64,000 nucleotides of DNA from Clarkia xantiana subsp. parviflora (Eukaryota; Streptophyta; Magnoliopsida; Myrtales; Onagraceae). The stretch lies in the NCBI GenBank assembly GCA_036873135.1, contig JAPTYO010000026.1:4506001-4570000 (forward strand). Direction: 5' to 3'. Each line of letters starts with the position of its first letter. Positions within the stretch are counted from its first letter, which is position 1. The notes under the pieces were generated by a model that was not told where the DNA came from, did no database searches, and saw only the letters and a list, made by a program, of their open reading frames with translations. Of the stretch, positions 1-10,715 are shown one piece after another. A program made the position numbers and the translations under genes.

Positions 1-5
1 CCCTG

Positions 6-2396
6 ATGGCGGTTGCCTCGACTGTGCACCAGAAGATGAAGTTCCCGACCGACCACGGAGTCAGAGAAGTCAAGGGCGACCAAGTGGCTTCCCGAAAATG
101 CTATGTTAATGCCACCCGGAGGAGGAGGCGAGAGGCCATGACAGTCCTCCAGACAGACACAGATCCCAGAGAAGAGTTTGGGCGTCCCGCCACCGTAGAA
201 GATTTGAAAGAAGTCGAGATCGACGGACCCCAGAGGAAGGTGAAAATCGGGTCTGCTCTAACTGAAGAGACAGCCCAAAAATTGGTGGAGTTGTTGAAGG
301 AGTTCAAGGAGCTGTTTGCCTGGTCCCCCTGTGATATGCCAGGAATCAGCCCCGATGTGATCGTGCACGAGCTGAAGATAGACCCCGCGATCAAGCCTAT
401 CACACAGAAAAGGCGTCCGATGGGCACGGATAAGAAGATCGCGATCCAGCAGGAAGTGGGCAGGTTGCTCGACGCTGGGTTCATTAAGGAGCTCCGATTC
501 CAGACTTGGGTGGCCAACCCAGTGCTGGTAAAGAAGACCAACGGGAAATGGCGAAGGTGCGTGGACTTCCGCGACTTGAACAAGGCTTGCCCAAAGGACT
601 GCTATCCACTCCCGAGAATCGACCAGCTGGTAGATGCCACATCGGGACATGATCTGTTAAGTTTCATGGATGCGTATTCAGGCTACAACCAGATCAAGAT
701 GGCCAAGGAAGACGCCCCTCACACAGCGTTCTACGCAGACAGTGACATCTATCACTACGATGTCATGCCTTTCGTGTTGATCAATGCCGGGGCAACCTAC
801 CAGCGGATGGTGAACAAGCTGTTTGGAGATATGCTGGGAGAAACCATGGAAGCCTACGTGGATGATATGCTGGTGAAGTCCCGACAAGCCGAGGATCACG
901 TGCACAACCTTACCATGGCGTTTGAGCGGATGAGGCTCCATCAAGTTCGCTTGAACCCGACGAAATGCGCCTTCGGAGTCCACTCAGGGAAGTTTTTGGG
1001 CTTCATGGTGAGCCAAAGGGGAATTGAAGTGAATCCTGAGAAGTTGAGGGAAATCGAGGAGATGAAGTCTCCGATAAACCATCGGGAGGTGCAAGTGCTG
1101 AATGGCCGACTAACTGCAATGAATCGCTTCTTATCCAAAGCCAGCGACCGATCAATGCCGGTTTTTGAAGTCTTGAGGGCCAACAAAAAATTCGAATGGA
1201 CCGCCAAATGTGAAGAGGCGTTCCAAGCGCTGAAGCAGCACCTTTGCACACTCCTGCCGCTGGCGAAACCGGTTCCAGGCGAGCCGCTCTTCCTTTATTT
1301 GGCTGTTTCTGAATTTGCCATTAGCTCTGTGTTAGTAAAGATTGTCGAGGGTAATCAAGTCCCCGTCTATTATGTAAGCAAGGCATTTGCCAAATCTGAA
1401 TTGAACTATCCCGCCGTTGAGAAGTACCTCTTTGCGTTGATTATCACTGCTCGGAAGCTAAGGCCATATTTCCACGCACACGAGATCACTGTGCTAACGA
1501 ACCAGCCTTTGAAGCATTTTTTGAACCGACCGGATGCGTCGGGGAGATTAGTGAAATGGGTAGTAGAGCTTAGCGAGTTTCGCATACACTTCGCTCCGAG
1601 AACAGCCATTAAGGGCCACGCATTAGCGGACTTCATAGCAGAGTCTACAGTCCCCGATCTAGAAGAAGCGGGCCCTGTAGAGGGGGCAACCATGGAGGTC
1701 CCGATAGAAGAACAACCAGAGAGGGCAGAGCAATCAGAACAGCCAAACAAAGAAAATACCTGGGAGATGTACACGGATGGCTCCGCGAGTTCAGACGGAT
1801 CAGGAGCGGGCTTCTTGTTGATACCACCGGGTGAAGGTGAACCGCTCCGATACGCCTTGGCTTTAACATTTAAGGCCACAAATAACGAAGCGGAGTATGA
1901 AGCTCTTATCACGGGTCTAAAAATTGCTAAAGGCACTGGAATCGATCACTTGAGAGTGAAGTGCGACGCGGCGTTAATCGTGAACCAGGTTCAAGGGCGA
2001 TACGAAGCAAGGAGTCCGATAATGAAAAAGTATCTGCGAGAGGTACAAGCCCTGAAAGAGAGCTTTAAAAGCTTCGATATCGAGGCTATCCCGAGGGAGG
2101 AGAACGTAGAGGCAGACGCTTTGAGCAAATTTGCCCTGGGAGCACCCTTGGAAGAAAATCGGAAGGTGCACTTCCTGGAGAAGGTGATCTTATCAAACAT
2201 CGACCCAACGCAGGTGTGCACCATTGAGACAAAATCGGAGGAAGAGCCCACTTGGATGACCCCGACAGTCGCGTATCTGACTACGGGGGCAGTCCCCGAA
2301 GATAAGGTAGCAGCAGACAGGATATGTCAGATCGCGTCTAATTATGTGATGCTGGACAATCAGCTGTACAAGAAGGGCTGGTTCTCGACTCCGTAA
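6..2396 (+). CDS. pol: Tat-type pol, part 1: protease end, reverse transcriptase, RNase H and second RNase H
   Basis: The frame is open from the window edge; the ATG at 6 is only the first Met in view. Residues 1-40 match the C-terminal end of the protease (compare STVHQK at 58433 in E3). RT follows at about residues 95-400, with the catalytic YVDD at about 284-287. The first RNase H (about 430-555) lacks an obvious first catalytic Asp (LYLAVS), as in other Tat elements where this domain is degenerate. A second RNase H begins near residue 587 (MYTDGSAS) with later acidic positions in NNEAEYEAL and EADALSKF, so it looks catalytically complete. A TAA at 2394-2396 ends the frame between the second RNase H and integrase; the same frame reopens directly after it. 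This may be a dead copy or a readthrough site; I favour a nonsense mutation. Confidence 0.9.
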   Translation: MAVASTVHQKMKFPTDHGVREVKGDQVASRKCYVNATRRRRREAMTVLQTDTDPREEFGRPATVEDLKEVEIDGPQRKVKIGSALTEETAQKLVELLKEFKELFAWSPCDMPGISPDVIVHELKIDPAIKPITQKRRPMGTDKKIAIQQEVGRLLDAGFIKELRFQTWVANPVLVKKTNGKWRRCVDFRDLNKACPKDCYPLPRIDQLVDATSGHDLLSFMDAYSGYNQIKMAKEDAPHTAFYADSDIYHYDVMPFVLINAGATYQRMVNKLFGDMLGETMEAYVDDMLVKSRQAEDHVHNLTMAFERMRLHQVRLNPTKCAFGVHSGKFLGFMVSQRGIEVNPEKLREIEEMKSPINHREVQVLNGRLTAMNRFLSKASDRSMPVFEVLRANKKFEWTAKCEEAFQALKQHLCTLLPLAKPVPGEPLFLYLAVSEFAISSVLVKIVEGNQVPVYYVSKAFAKSELNYPAVEKYLFALIITARKLRPYFHAHEITVLTNQPLKHFLNRPDASGRLVKWVVELSEFRIHFAPRTAIKGHALADFIAESTVPDLEEAGPVEGATMEVPIEEQPERAEQSEQPNKENTWEMYTDGSASSDGSGAGFLLIPPGEGEPLRYALALTFKATNNEAEYEALITGLKIAKGTGIDHLRVKCDAALIVNQVQGRYEARSPIMKKYLREVQALKESFKSFDIEAIPREENVEADALSKFALGAPLEENRKVHFLEKVILSNIDPTQVCTIETKSEEEPTWMTPTVAYLTTGAVPEDKVAADRICQIASNYVMLDNQLYKKGWFSTP

Positions 2397-3488
2397 TTGA
2401 AGTGTGTAGCAGAACCCGACACCAATCGAATCCTGAAGGAAATGCATGAGGGGGTCGCGGCTTGTCACGAAGGGGCCCGATCCATCATGAGGAAGGTGTT
2501 GAACTTGGGCTACTATTGGCCCACGATGAACAAAGAAGCAACGGCGTTGGTCCGATCATGCGACGCGTGCCAGAGGTACGCCCCGAGTATCGTGGCTCCG
2601 GCCGCCAACCTGACATCCATGAAGAGCGCTTGGCCCTTCGCGCAGTGGGGCATCGACTTGGTGGGACCTCTTCCACAAGCACAAGGACAATGTAAGTATT
2701 TACTTGTAGCTATCGATTATTTTTCGAAATGGATAGAGGCGAAGGCATTGGCCAGAACAACGGGGAACCAGATCGTCAAGTTCCTCCAAACCCATATCGT
2801 GTCCAGATACGGGATTCCTAAGGTGGTGATCAGCGACAATGGCCCACCGTTTAACGGCTCGCAGGTGAGGGAGTATCTGGAAGAATTGAACATTGAGCAT
2901 CGGACCGCCTCCGTACGCCATGCTCAGACTAATGGCCAGGTGGAGTCAGCCAACAAAATCGTGATGGATGGCCTGAAGAAGAGGGTATATGCCTTGAAGG
3001 GCAAGTGGCTGAACGAACTGGAAAATGTGCTTTGGGCTGTTAGAACGACACCCAAACGATCAACAGGGGAGACTCCGTTTGGCCTCGTTTATGGCACGGA
3101 AGCTGTCGCTCCTGTGGAGGTAGTTGTGGCATCCCATCGGATGAGATATTACGAGCCCTTGACGAACGATGAAGTGAGACGTCTGGACTTGGACCTACTC
3201 GAAGAGAAGAGGCGGGAAGCCGATGAAGTCCAAGCTCGAATGCGTTTAGCGACGGCCAGGTATTACAATCGGCGAGTGAAGTCCCGACAGTTCTTTGTCG
3301 GGGAGCTGGTTTGGCGTCGCAACGAGTTCACCCTTTTGGATCGAATCAACAAGATGTCACCAAAATGGGAAGGACCTTATAAGGTCGTAGGGATGCCAGC
3401 TCCAAATGCGTACAAGTTGGAAGACCTCGATGGCAGAACGTTAAAGCATTCTTTTAGTGGCGAACACTTGAAGAAACATCATGCTTGA
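2397..3488 (+). CDS. pol: Tat-type pol, part 2: integrase
   Basis: This continues the upstream pol frame after the in-frame TAA and has no ATG of its own at the boundary. It starts with an HHCC zinc finger (HEGVAACH ... CDAC, residues about 15-55). The catalytic core follows with D87 (GIDLVGP), D147 (SDNGPPF) and E183 (QVESANK); the last two are 35 residues apart, the classical DD35E spacing. The C-terminal part, with WEGPYKV and LKHSFSGEHLKKHH, is the usual end of Tat pol. No chromodomain is seen. The product would insert the element cDNA in the nucleus. The domain looks intact, so the only visible fault is the stop that separates it from RT/RNase H. Confidence 0.9.
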   Translation: MKCVAEPDTNRILKEMHEGVAACHEGARSIMRKVLNLGYYWPTMNKEATALVRSCDACQRYAPSIVAPAANLTSMKSAWPFAQWGIDLVGPLPQAQGQCKYLLVAIDYFSKWIEAKALARTTGNQIVKFLQTHIVSRYGIPKVVISDNGPPFNGSQVREYLEELNIEHRTASVRHAQTNGQVESANKIVMDGLKKRVYALKGKWLNELENVLWAVRTTPKRSTGETPFGLVYGTEAVAPVEVVVASHRMRYYEPLTNDEVRRLDLDLLEEKRREADEVQARMRLATARYYNRRVKSRQFFVGELVWRRNEFTLLDRINKMSPKWEGPYKVVGMPAPNAYKLEDLDGRTLKHSFSGEHLKKHHA

Positions 3489-4330
3489 AGAAAGTCGCCT
3501 TAAGTGGTGCCCGATAAAGTCGCCTTAAGTGGTGCCCGATAAAGTCGCCTTAAGTGGTGCCCGATGTAAAATCGCCTTAAGTGGTGTATGCTGTTTATCG
3601 TTTAATTCGATGTAAGCCAATTTTGTGCCGTCAATAAATAAAGAGGTTGCTTCCAAATAAGAGTTGTCCTTAGATTTATGCGAAGTGTAAAAGTCGCTTT
3701 CAGTGGTGCACGAGAAAAGTCGCCTTCAGTGGTGCACGAGAAAAGTCGCCTTCAGTGGTGCACGAGAAAAGTCGCCTTCAGTGGTGCACGAAAAAAGTCC
3801 CCTTCAGTGGTGCACGAGAAAAGTCGCCTTCAGTGGTGCACAAGAAAAGTCGTCTTAAGTGATGCCCGAGAAAAGACGCCTTAAGTGGTGCACAATATTT
3901 AGATTTATTCTAAGTATCCGAAAGTCGTCTTAAGTGATGCATGGAACTAAGTCGCCTTAAGTGGTGCACAAAATTAAGTCGTCTTAAGTGATGCACGATT
4001 CTTAGATTTACTCTAAGTAATATAAAGTCGTCTTAAGTGATGCATGGAATTAAGTCGCCTTAAGTGGTGCAAGTTATTAAATCGTCGGGAAAAGACGTAC
4101 GAGAACTTCTTAAGTGTCGAGGTTTCGACTGCTAAGAATTAAGTCGCCTTGAGTGGTGCACAATCTTTAGGTTTTTCCTGAGAAGTAATTAAAGTCGTCT
4201 TAAGTGATGCACTCGATATTAAGTCGCCTTAAGTGGTGCAAGTTATTAAATCGTCGGGAAGGACGTACGAGAATGTCTTATGTATCGAGGTTTCGACTTA
4301 AGCGCGTATAAGTAAAGTCACTCGGAGAAG
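3489..4330 (+). repeat. Minisatellite-like tandem repeats in the 3' UTR of element Y
   Basis: Imperfect 25-26 bp units of the form GTCGCCTTAAGTGGTGC follow the pol stop directly (three copies at 3493-3575). They recur as AAGTCGCCTTCAGTGGTGCA at 3690-3895 and in scattered, longer-period form up to about 4330. Short reading frames here are by-products of the period. Tat 3' UTRs are known to be hypervariable and rich in tandem repeats. 4331-4435 holds nothing I recognise. Confidence 0.85.
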
Positions 4331-4435
4331 TGCAACAAAGGATCGGAACTAAAGAAGTCTGATATTGATAAGGGCTCAAGGGCCCGACGACGACGCAAGA
4401 GAAGAAGATACAAGGACTCTAAAAAGATAAAACAT

Positions 4436-7066
4436 TCAAGCTTGGTCCTTGTCGGCAGCATTGGCAGCAGCTGGGTCCGCGGAGTCGGTAGCAGAGGGAT
4501 CCACAGGATTGGCTTCGGGAGGATTGACTATCGTGGCGCCCGCACTTGGAAGTTCAGAAGCGTCTTCGACAATTACGGGGGTACTCCCCCCATCACTCTC
4601 CTCGGAAAGAGAAAAATACTTCTTCGCAAAGGGAGCGAGGGAAGGAGACTTGTCGAAATTGATGGCGTCCCCGTACTCCAGGTGGAGCTCTTCAACTGCA
4701 TTGAAGAGAGTATTCTCCACCTCCGCGCCAAAGAACTTCATGGCATCAGCCTGGAAGCCCTCAGACCTACGATAGTCCTCCCGGCCCTTTTCCTCCGCTT
4801 CGGCCAGCTGCGCAGGAAACCCCGCGATTAGCTCCTCCAAGGCCTTCTTCTCAAGGACCAGTTTGTCCTCGGCAGCCTTCTTCTCCTGGGTCAGCCTGTC
4901 CACAATCGCCCCCCGCTCCTGCCGCTCTTGCCTCAAGAGCCCCTCGAAGTCTGCGATCTGCTGCTGAAGGTCCCGAATCTTCTGATTAAGGGCAGCCTGC
5001 TCTTTGACAAGCTTCCCCCGCAGAGACTGGGAGGCCTTGAGATCCGCCTGAAGCTGCTCGCGGACCCCTCGGTCCCGCTCCCGGGCCTCATGATAGGCAA
5101 TAACGTACCCGATGAGGCGGTTGTAGTCCCCGAGCTCCTGCAATAAGAAGGAAAAGTGTTAATGAACAAACGACCCGATTTATCATCAACAAGAAAGAAG
5201 CAAAGTCTCACCTCTATGCGGCGCACAGCCATACCCCTGACGTCCCGCTGCATATGCGTCCGATTGAGGTAAATCGGATGCCGCATAGAAGGCAGAATAG
5301 AACCCGCCAGCAGATGCAGGGCCAGTTCCTGGTCCTGTTCCCCTTGTGTGAGCGGGACTCCCTGGAGCGTCTGGATAGGAGTCCAGGGGGCATTCCCCTG
5401 CGAAGAGTCGAAGGGCTTGTAGAAGTCCCCATCAAGAGCAAGGGGATAGGTGAGAGGTGCCGCCGCTGCGGAGAAGACGAAGGAAGCGGCCCCTGAGGGG
5501 CTGGTTTCAAGGGGGACTACCCCGCCTTCCGACGCTGTTGAGGGGGGTCACCCCCGCCGGTCTCCTCGGAGGAGTCCAAAGTTTCCACCTGACGAAACTG
5601 TTCGCCAGTTGGAGCCTTCTCTCCAGCTGAGGAAGGCACCCCCGCTGAAGGCGGTGTGTCTACAGAAGCTGCAGCACCAAATGAAGCTCCCGAGAGACCT
5701 GCATCTGGAGGATGAGAAGCTTCAGAAAGGTAGTCAGGAAGTTCATCGGGATTCTTACACCAGATGATACGTCAGGAGACGTATTGATCCTTCCCACGAT
5801 AATTATAGTAGCCTGCCTTCAAGACTCGGGGAGTTTCGCCTCGAAGGATTCTTTTGACATCAGTAATGCGGCCTTCCTTGGTCGAGGAAATCAAATCCGA
5901 CGGGACCATCCTCTTGTACGATTTAATAGCAAGTCGAAGTTGTTTACCTTCTTCAGCGTTCTGGACATCGAAGAGCTGGTCCAGATCCACCCGCTTCCGC
6001 TTGGGCTGCTCCGCTGAAGGAGACCCCGACCTAGCAGCAGCCTTCTTGGCAGACTTCCTCTTCCGCGAGGGGCGGACTGCATCAGTCTCCCCCTGCTTAA
6101 GGAACAGATCGGTCAGCACAGATACCTTCTTGGCTGCAAACAGTAAACAAAGAAGAATTAGAAGTTTACCTAAGGAACCATATTGGAAGGGCCGTCGAAG
6201 AGCTGCCCCCCAGAAACAATATCGAGGAGTCGGATCCCGGCGTGCACCAGGTCCCGCTCCACGAGTGAGTTGGCGTTGAGAGGAGTATAAGACTCCTCCC
6301 ACCGATAGAGCTGGATAAGTTGGAGAGTCTCGAAATCCTCGTCAGCATAAGTGTGGAAAGCAGGCGGAGGGTCTGCTGCCACCTCCCAGCGAGGCCAGGG
6401 AATTGAGGAGTGTCGGATAAAGAAGTAGCTCTTCTTCCAGCTACTGTTGTCGGACCCTGTATCGATCAAGAGTCCCCGACCCTTGACCACCTTCCAGGTG
6501 TCACTGGTCCAACCGTACCGGGCAAGCTGATGCTTACTCCACTTGGGCATCCGGGGGTAGAAGGCGCAAACCCCCGCCTCGTTGCACTTCATCCCATAAA
6601 AGGTTCTGAAGAGTTGGAGGCTTTAGACCCACTTCTGTCGGAGACAGAGGACTTGAAAGGCGTTCCAGAGGCGGATGGCATGAGGAGAAAAGGTAGTGGG
6701 GTGTGTTCTGTAATGGTGGCACAGCTCGACCAGATTACCGCAAAAGGGGAACCTGATCCCCGCTGATATTTGTCCCGTAGAGACAAATACCTCCCCTTTC
6801 TGGGGACGAGTCACCTCAGGGTTACTCGAGGGACGATGCCTAGGATACGGGAAACGAGGTACACAGGTGATGGTGATCCAACCCTCTCGGAGAGCTGCAT
6901 CATAGGCAGTATTGGAAATCTCATTTGGAGCATAATCAAAATTAAAGGGTTTTCTCCCCTCAGAGCTGGAACCGCTGTCTGAAAAGTAAGAAAATACAGT
7001 GGGACTCTTGGAAAATTAGAAAGGAAAAGACAAACAAGCAATGAAGAGGGATTCCTTACCAGACAT
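4436..7066 (-). pseudogene. Antisense spliced gene (aORF) of element Y
   Basis: Inferred exons on the minus strand are 7066-7060 (ATGTCTG), about 6978-6170, about 6133-5212 and 5137-4436. Intron 1 (7059-6979, GTAAGG...TTTCAG) joins in phase, and intron 3 (5211-5138, GTGAGA...TTGCAG) does too. The exon 2/3 junction is unclear: the obvious GT-AG pair encloses only 36 nt and is out of phase, so the real sites must differ slightly. Exon 2 encodes a domain with the motif GIRFPFCGN and HAIRLWNAFQVLC, resembling the plant 'putative gypsy-type transposon' family. Exon 4 is a long charged coiled coil with an acidic Ala/Pro-rich tail. Nonsense codons at 6623-6625 and 5772-5774 break it; the homologues in E2 and E3 read through there. 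Extra ORFs in this position are known in Tat elements; the function is unknown. Confidence 0.75.
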
Positions 7067-7608
7067 GATGAAGTAAAGGTTGAAGGAGATGAGCGGAACA
7101 TCGCCGGAAATATGATCGAGGAAACTCCAAAAACCTTCGAAATCACAGAGCTTGGAATCACAGAGGAATCGCAGAAAGCTTTTGAGAATTCGAAGACGGT
7201 AAAAGTTGAATTATGACCATGGCTAGGGTTTTATAGTCGAAGAAGACGATTGAAAGGACACTTCGATCCGAGTCGTCGAAGTCGAAGAGTCTTAATCTGG
7301 ACCTTTGAAATAAAACGTGCAGAAGGACAACGGGCGTAATGATGAAACGGTCTGAAAAGCACTTTTCAGAAAAGGACAGGCGCGAAAAATCAGGCACGTG
7401 GGTCGAAAACGTCACTCCATTATCTACTACATTTAATGCACTAGGAAACCGAGGAGACCTTTGGGATATAACAGTTATCTACAAAACCCTGAGGAAACGT
7501 AGAGGAGAAGAATGATATACTGAGTAACTGAACCAAGGAAAAGATCCCCGACTTTAGTATTGGAAGATCGGGAGTTGAAAAACACGACGAACTAAAAGTC
7601 CCTCATGT
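7067..7608. other. Spacer between aORF start and 3' LTR of element Y
   Basis: This holds the antisense promoter (7222-7236) and no credible coding frame. It would be the 5' UTR and upstream region of the aORF. Repeated GTCGAAG motifs occur at 7240-7290. Confidence 0.6.
7222..7236 (-). promoter_or_regulatory. Putative antisense promoter of the Y aORF (TATA box and AAACCCTA)
   Basis: On the minus strand the sequence reads CTATAAAACCCTAG about 165 bp before the aORF ATG. It combines a TATA box with the telo-box-like AAACCCTA common in plant core promoters. The same arrangement recurs in Z and E2, which supports a promoter read against the element's own genes. Confidence 0.6.
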
Positions 7609-7621
7609 CTTGAGGGGCAAA
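7609..7621 (+). other. Polypurine tract of element Y
   Basis: TTGAGGGGCAAA lies directly before the TG of the 3' LTR, the usual plus-strand primer position. Z (11083-11094) and E2 (reverse strand, 51103-51115) have the same motif with GGGGGCAAA. Confidence 0.75.
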
Positions 7622-8321
7622 TGATGGGTCCGACTATAGCCGTCAGGCCCTTTAACGGCGAGGAAACGGCAAACAGGCCCACCATGCCCCAAAATGAAGG
7701 TCAAGATGACCTAGGAGAAGGGTCCCGGCGAAGGGAGTCCCGACGAGGCAAGGTCCCGACAATGTCGGTTCCGACAGTGGAGCTGGAAGCTCCCGATGAG
7801 AAGCCTTTAAGTAGGCCCCGATGATGAATCCCTGAGAATGATTGGCCCTGTCACGATGACGAGGGGCCCCGAGCGGTGACACAACGAAATAACTCTGGAG
7901 TCCCCGACGGGAGTCGGGACTCGTTAACAGAGGATAAAGCCAAGATATGCGGGGCGTGGCCGAGATACGCGGAACGTGGATTAAGATACACGGAGCGTGG
8001 CCGAGATACGCGGGGCATGGCTAAGATACGCGAGATCACGTCCGAGATATGCGGGATACGGGCTAACCACCCCTAACGGTTCGCCAGGTACCTGAGGCAT
8101 CTCTTCGCCTATAAAAGGGCAGGAGATCACCTCAGAAAGACTTACGTTGAGTTGAATACACTCTGAGTTTATTACTTGCCAGTCATACGAGAATACTCAT
8201 TTAAGCATCGGAGAGGGATTCTGGGTCACCGCCCGGTCTATCCCCTCTTGCAGGATTGCGTGGAGCAAAGGAGCAAGGATTGCCGTCAAAGTCCGTACCG
8301 GTGTTCCATCGTGATCCAACA
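7622..8321 (+). repeat. 3' LTR of element Y (LTR A), about 700 bp
   Basis: It runs from TGATGGGTCC after the polypurine tract to GTGATCCAACA. It has a TATA box (8110-8117), the GCATCGGAGAGGG motif (8205-8217) shared by all Tat-type LTRs in this window, and short repeats of about 20 bp (GAGATACGCGGRRCGTGG) at 7940-8060 in U3. The TG...CA ends and conserved neighbours in LTRs B and C set the borders. Confidence 0.85.
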
Positions 8322-8629
8322 CTTACCAGACATGATGATTCGAAGAAGGAAGGATGAACTTGATGTTGCCGGAAAAGTTGGTCGGAGAACAGGAGGCCGG
8401 AGGAGCACTTGAGTCTTCGAAATCGCAGAGCTTGAGTTCTCAGAGTTGCAGAAGCTTTTGGAATTTTGGAAACGGTAAAAGGGAAACAGTGCCCAGGGTT
8501 AGGGTTTTATAGGAGAAGAGGACAAGTGAAAGGACATTCTGATCTTAATCGTCGAAGTCGAAGCGTTTTAATCTGAACCGTTGAGATGAAACGAGCAGAA
8601 TGGCAACAGGTGTAATGATGAAACGGCCT

Positions 8630-9252
8630 CTGTTGTCGGACCCTGTATCGATCAAGAGTCCCCGACCCTTGACCACCTTCCAGGTGTCACTGGTCCAACC
8701 GTACCGGGCAAGCTGATGCTTACTCCACTTGGGCATCCGGGGGTAGAAGGCGCAAACCCCCGCCTCGTTGCACTTCATCCCATAAAAGGTTCTGAAGAGT
8801 TGGAGGCTTTAGACCCACTTCTGTCGGAGACAGAGGACTTGAAAGGCGTTCCAGAGGCGGATGGCATGAGGAGAAAAGGTAGTGGGGTGTGTTCTGTAAT
8901 GGTGGCACAGCTCGACCAGATTACCGCAAAAGGGGAACCTGATCCCCGCTGATATTTGTCCCGTAGAGACAAATACCTCCCCTTTCTGGGGACGAGTCAC
9001 CTCAGGGTTACTCGAGGGACGATGCCTAGGATACGGGAAACGAGGTTCACAGGTGATGGTGATGCAACCCTCTCGGAGAGCTGCATCATAGGCAGTATTG
9101 GAAATCTCATTTGGAGCATAATCAAAATTAAAGGGTTTTCTCCCCTCAGAGCTGGAACCGCTGTCTGAAAAGTAAGAAAATACAGTGGGACTCTTGGAAA
9201 ATTAGAAAGGAAAAGACAAACAAGCAATGAAGAGGGATTCCTTACCAGACAT
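8630..9252 (-). pseudogene. Duplicated 5' part of the Y aORF
   Basis: It holds exon 1 (9252-9246), intron 1 and the first part of exon 2, ending at the duplication junction 8630. The same nonsense codon as in copy 1 is present at 8809-8811, so the mutation came before the duplication. Confidence 0.8.
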
Positions 9253-9403
9253 GATGAAGTAAAGGTTGAAGGAGATGAGCGGAACATCGCCGGAAATATG
9301 ATCGAGGAAACTCCAAAAACCTTCGAAATCACAGAGCTTGGAATCACAGAGGAATCGCAGAAAGCTTTTGAGAATTCGAAGACGGTAAAAGTTGAATTAT
9401 GAC

Positions 9404-9422
9404 CATGGCTAGGGTTTTATAG
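9404..9422 (-). promoter_or_regulatory. Second copy of the putative Y antisense promoter
   Basis: CTATAAAACCCTAG on the minus strand, duplicated with the 2.19-kb unit; it now precedes only a truncated aORF. The rest of 9253-9807 is the duplicated spacer and polypurine tract. Confidence 0.5.
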
Positions 9423-9807
9423 TCGAAGAAGACGATTGAAAGGACACTTCGATCCGAGTCGTCGAAGTCGAAGAGTCTTAATCTGGACCTTTGAAATAAA
9501 ACGTGCAGAAGGACAACGGGCGTAATGATGAAACGGTCTGAAAAGCACTTTTCAGAAAAGGACAGGCGCGAAAAATCAGGCACGTGGGTCGAAAACGTCA
9601 CTCCATTATCTACTACATTTAATGCACTAGGAAACCGAGGAGACCTTTGGGATATAACAGTTATCTACAAAACCCTGAGGAAACGTAGAGGAGAAGAATG
9701 ATATACTGAGTAACTGAACCAAGGAAAAGATCCCCGACTTTAGTATTGGAAGATCGGGAGTTGAAAAACACGACGAACTAAAAGTCCCTCATGTCTTGAG
9801 GGGCAAA

Positions 9808-10522
9808 TGATGGGTCCGACTATAGCCGTCAGGCCCTTTAACGGCGAGGAAACGGCAAACAGGCCCACCAGGCCCCAAAATGAAGGTCAAGATGACCTAG
9901 GAGAAGGGTCCCGACGAAGGGAGTCCCGACGAGGCAAGGTCCCGACAATGTCGGTTCCGACAATGTCGGTTCCGACAGTGGAGCTGGAAGCTCCCGATGA
10001 GAAGCCTTTAAGTAGGCCCCGATGATGAATCCCTGAGAATGATTGGCCCTGTCACGATGACGAGGGGCCCCGAGCGGTGACACAACGAAATAACTCTGGA
10101 GTCCCCGACGGGAGTCGGGACTCATTAACAGAGGATAAAGCCAAGATATGCGGGGCGTGGCCGAGATACGCGGAACGTGGATTAAGATACACGGAGCGTG
10201 GCCGAGATACGCGGGGCATGGCTAAGATACGCGAGATCACGTCCGAGATATGCGGGATACGGGCTAACCACCCCTAACGGTTCGCCAGGTACCTGAGGCA
10301 TCTCTTCGCCTATAAAAGGGCAGGAGATCACCTCAGAAAGACTTACGTTGAGTTGAATACACTCTGAGTTTATTACTTGCCAGTCATACGAGAATACTCA
10401 TTTAAGCATCGGAGAGGGATTCTGGGTCACCGCCCGGTCTATCCCCTCTTGCAGGATTGCGTGGAGCAAAGGAGCAAGGATTGCCGTCAAAGTCCGTACC
10501 GGTGTTCCATCGTGATCCAACA
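9808..10522 (+). repeat. LTR B, duplicated copy of LTR A
   Basis: Near identical to LTR A with one additional 15-bp unit near 9957. TATA box at 10311-10318. It ends GATCCAACA and is followed by the duplicated start of Z. Confidence 0.85.
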
Positions 10523-10698
10523 CTTACCAGACATGATGATTCGAAGAAGGAAGGATGAACTTGATGTTGCCGGAAAAGTTGGTCGGAGAACAGGAGGCCG
10601 GAGGAGCACTTGAGTCTTCGAAATCGCAGAGCTTGAGTTCTCAGAGTTGCAGAGAGCTTTTGGAATTTTGGAAACGGTAAAAGGAAAACAGTGCCCAG

Positions 10699-10715
10699 GG
10701 TTAGGGTTTTATAGG
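10699..10715 (-). promoter_or_regulatory. Putative antisense promoter of the Z aORF
   Basis: The minus strand reads CCTATAAAACCCTAACCC about 175 bp upstream of the Z aORF ATG, the same TATA plus AAACCCTA pair as in Y. The duplicated copy is at 8498-8513. The remainder of 10523-11094 is non-coding spacer. Confidence 0.6.

Larger units (their letters stand above)
1..8321 (+). mobile_element. Element Y: Tat-lineage Ty3/gypsy retrotransposon, 5' part outside the window
   Basis: The order protease end, RT, RNase H, second RNase H, integrase, repetitive 3' UTR, antisense gene, polypurine tract and 3' LTR is that of the plant Tat lineage. The second, archaeal-type RNase H is a hallmark of that lineage. 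The left LTR, gag and most of protease lie left of the window. The right end (8321) falls five bases into intron 1 of the antisense gene of a related element (Z), so Y is a nested insertion. CTTAC (8322-8326) would be its 5-bp target duplication; the partner copy is off the window. Confidence 0.85.
6444..8629. repeat. 2.19-kb tandem duplication, copy 1
   Basis: This copy holds the middle and start of the Y aORF, its promoter spacer, LTR A and the first 308 bp of Z. It is followed head to tail by copy 2. The copies differ at only a handful of positions (for example near 6887, 7684, 7726 and 7924) plus a 15-bp insertion and small indels. Confidence 0.9.

Noticed and set aside
101..1936. Minus-strand frames across the pol gene of Y
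   Set aside because: Shadows of the + strand pol frame; no conserved motifs.
6133..6169. A 36-nt intron in the Y aORF (and 52698-52733 in E2)
   Set aside because: Too short for a plant intron and out of phase with the frames on either side; an intron is likely here but its true borders differ.
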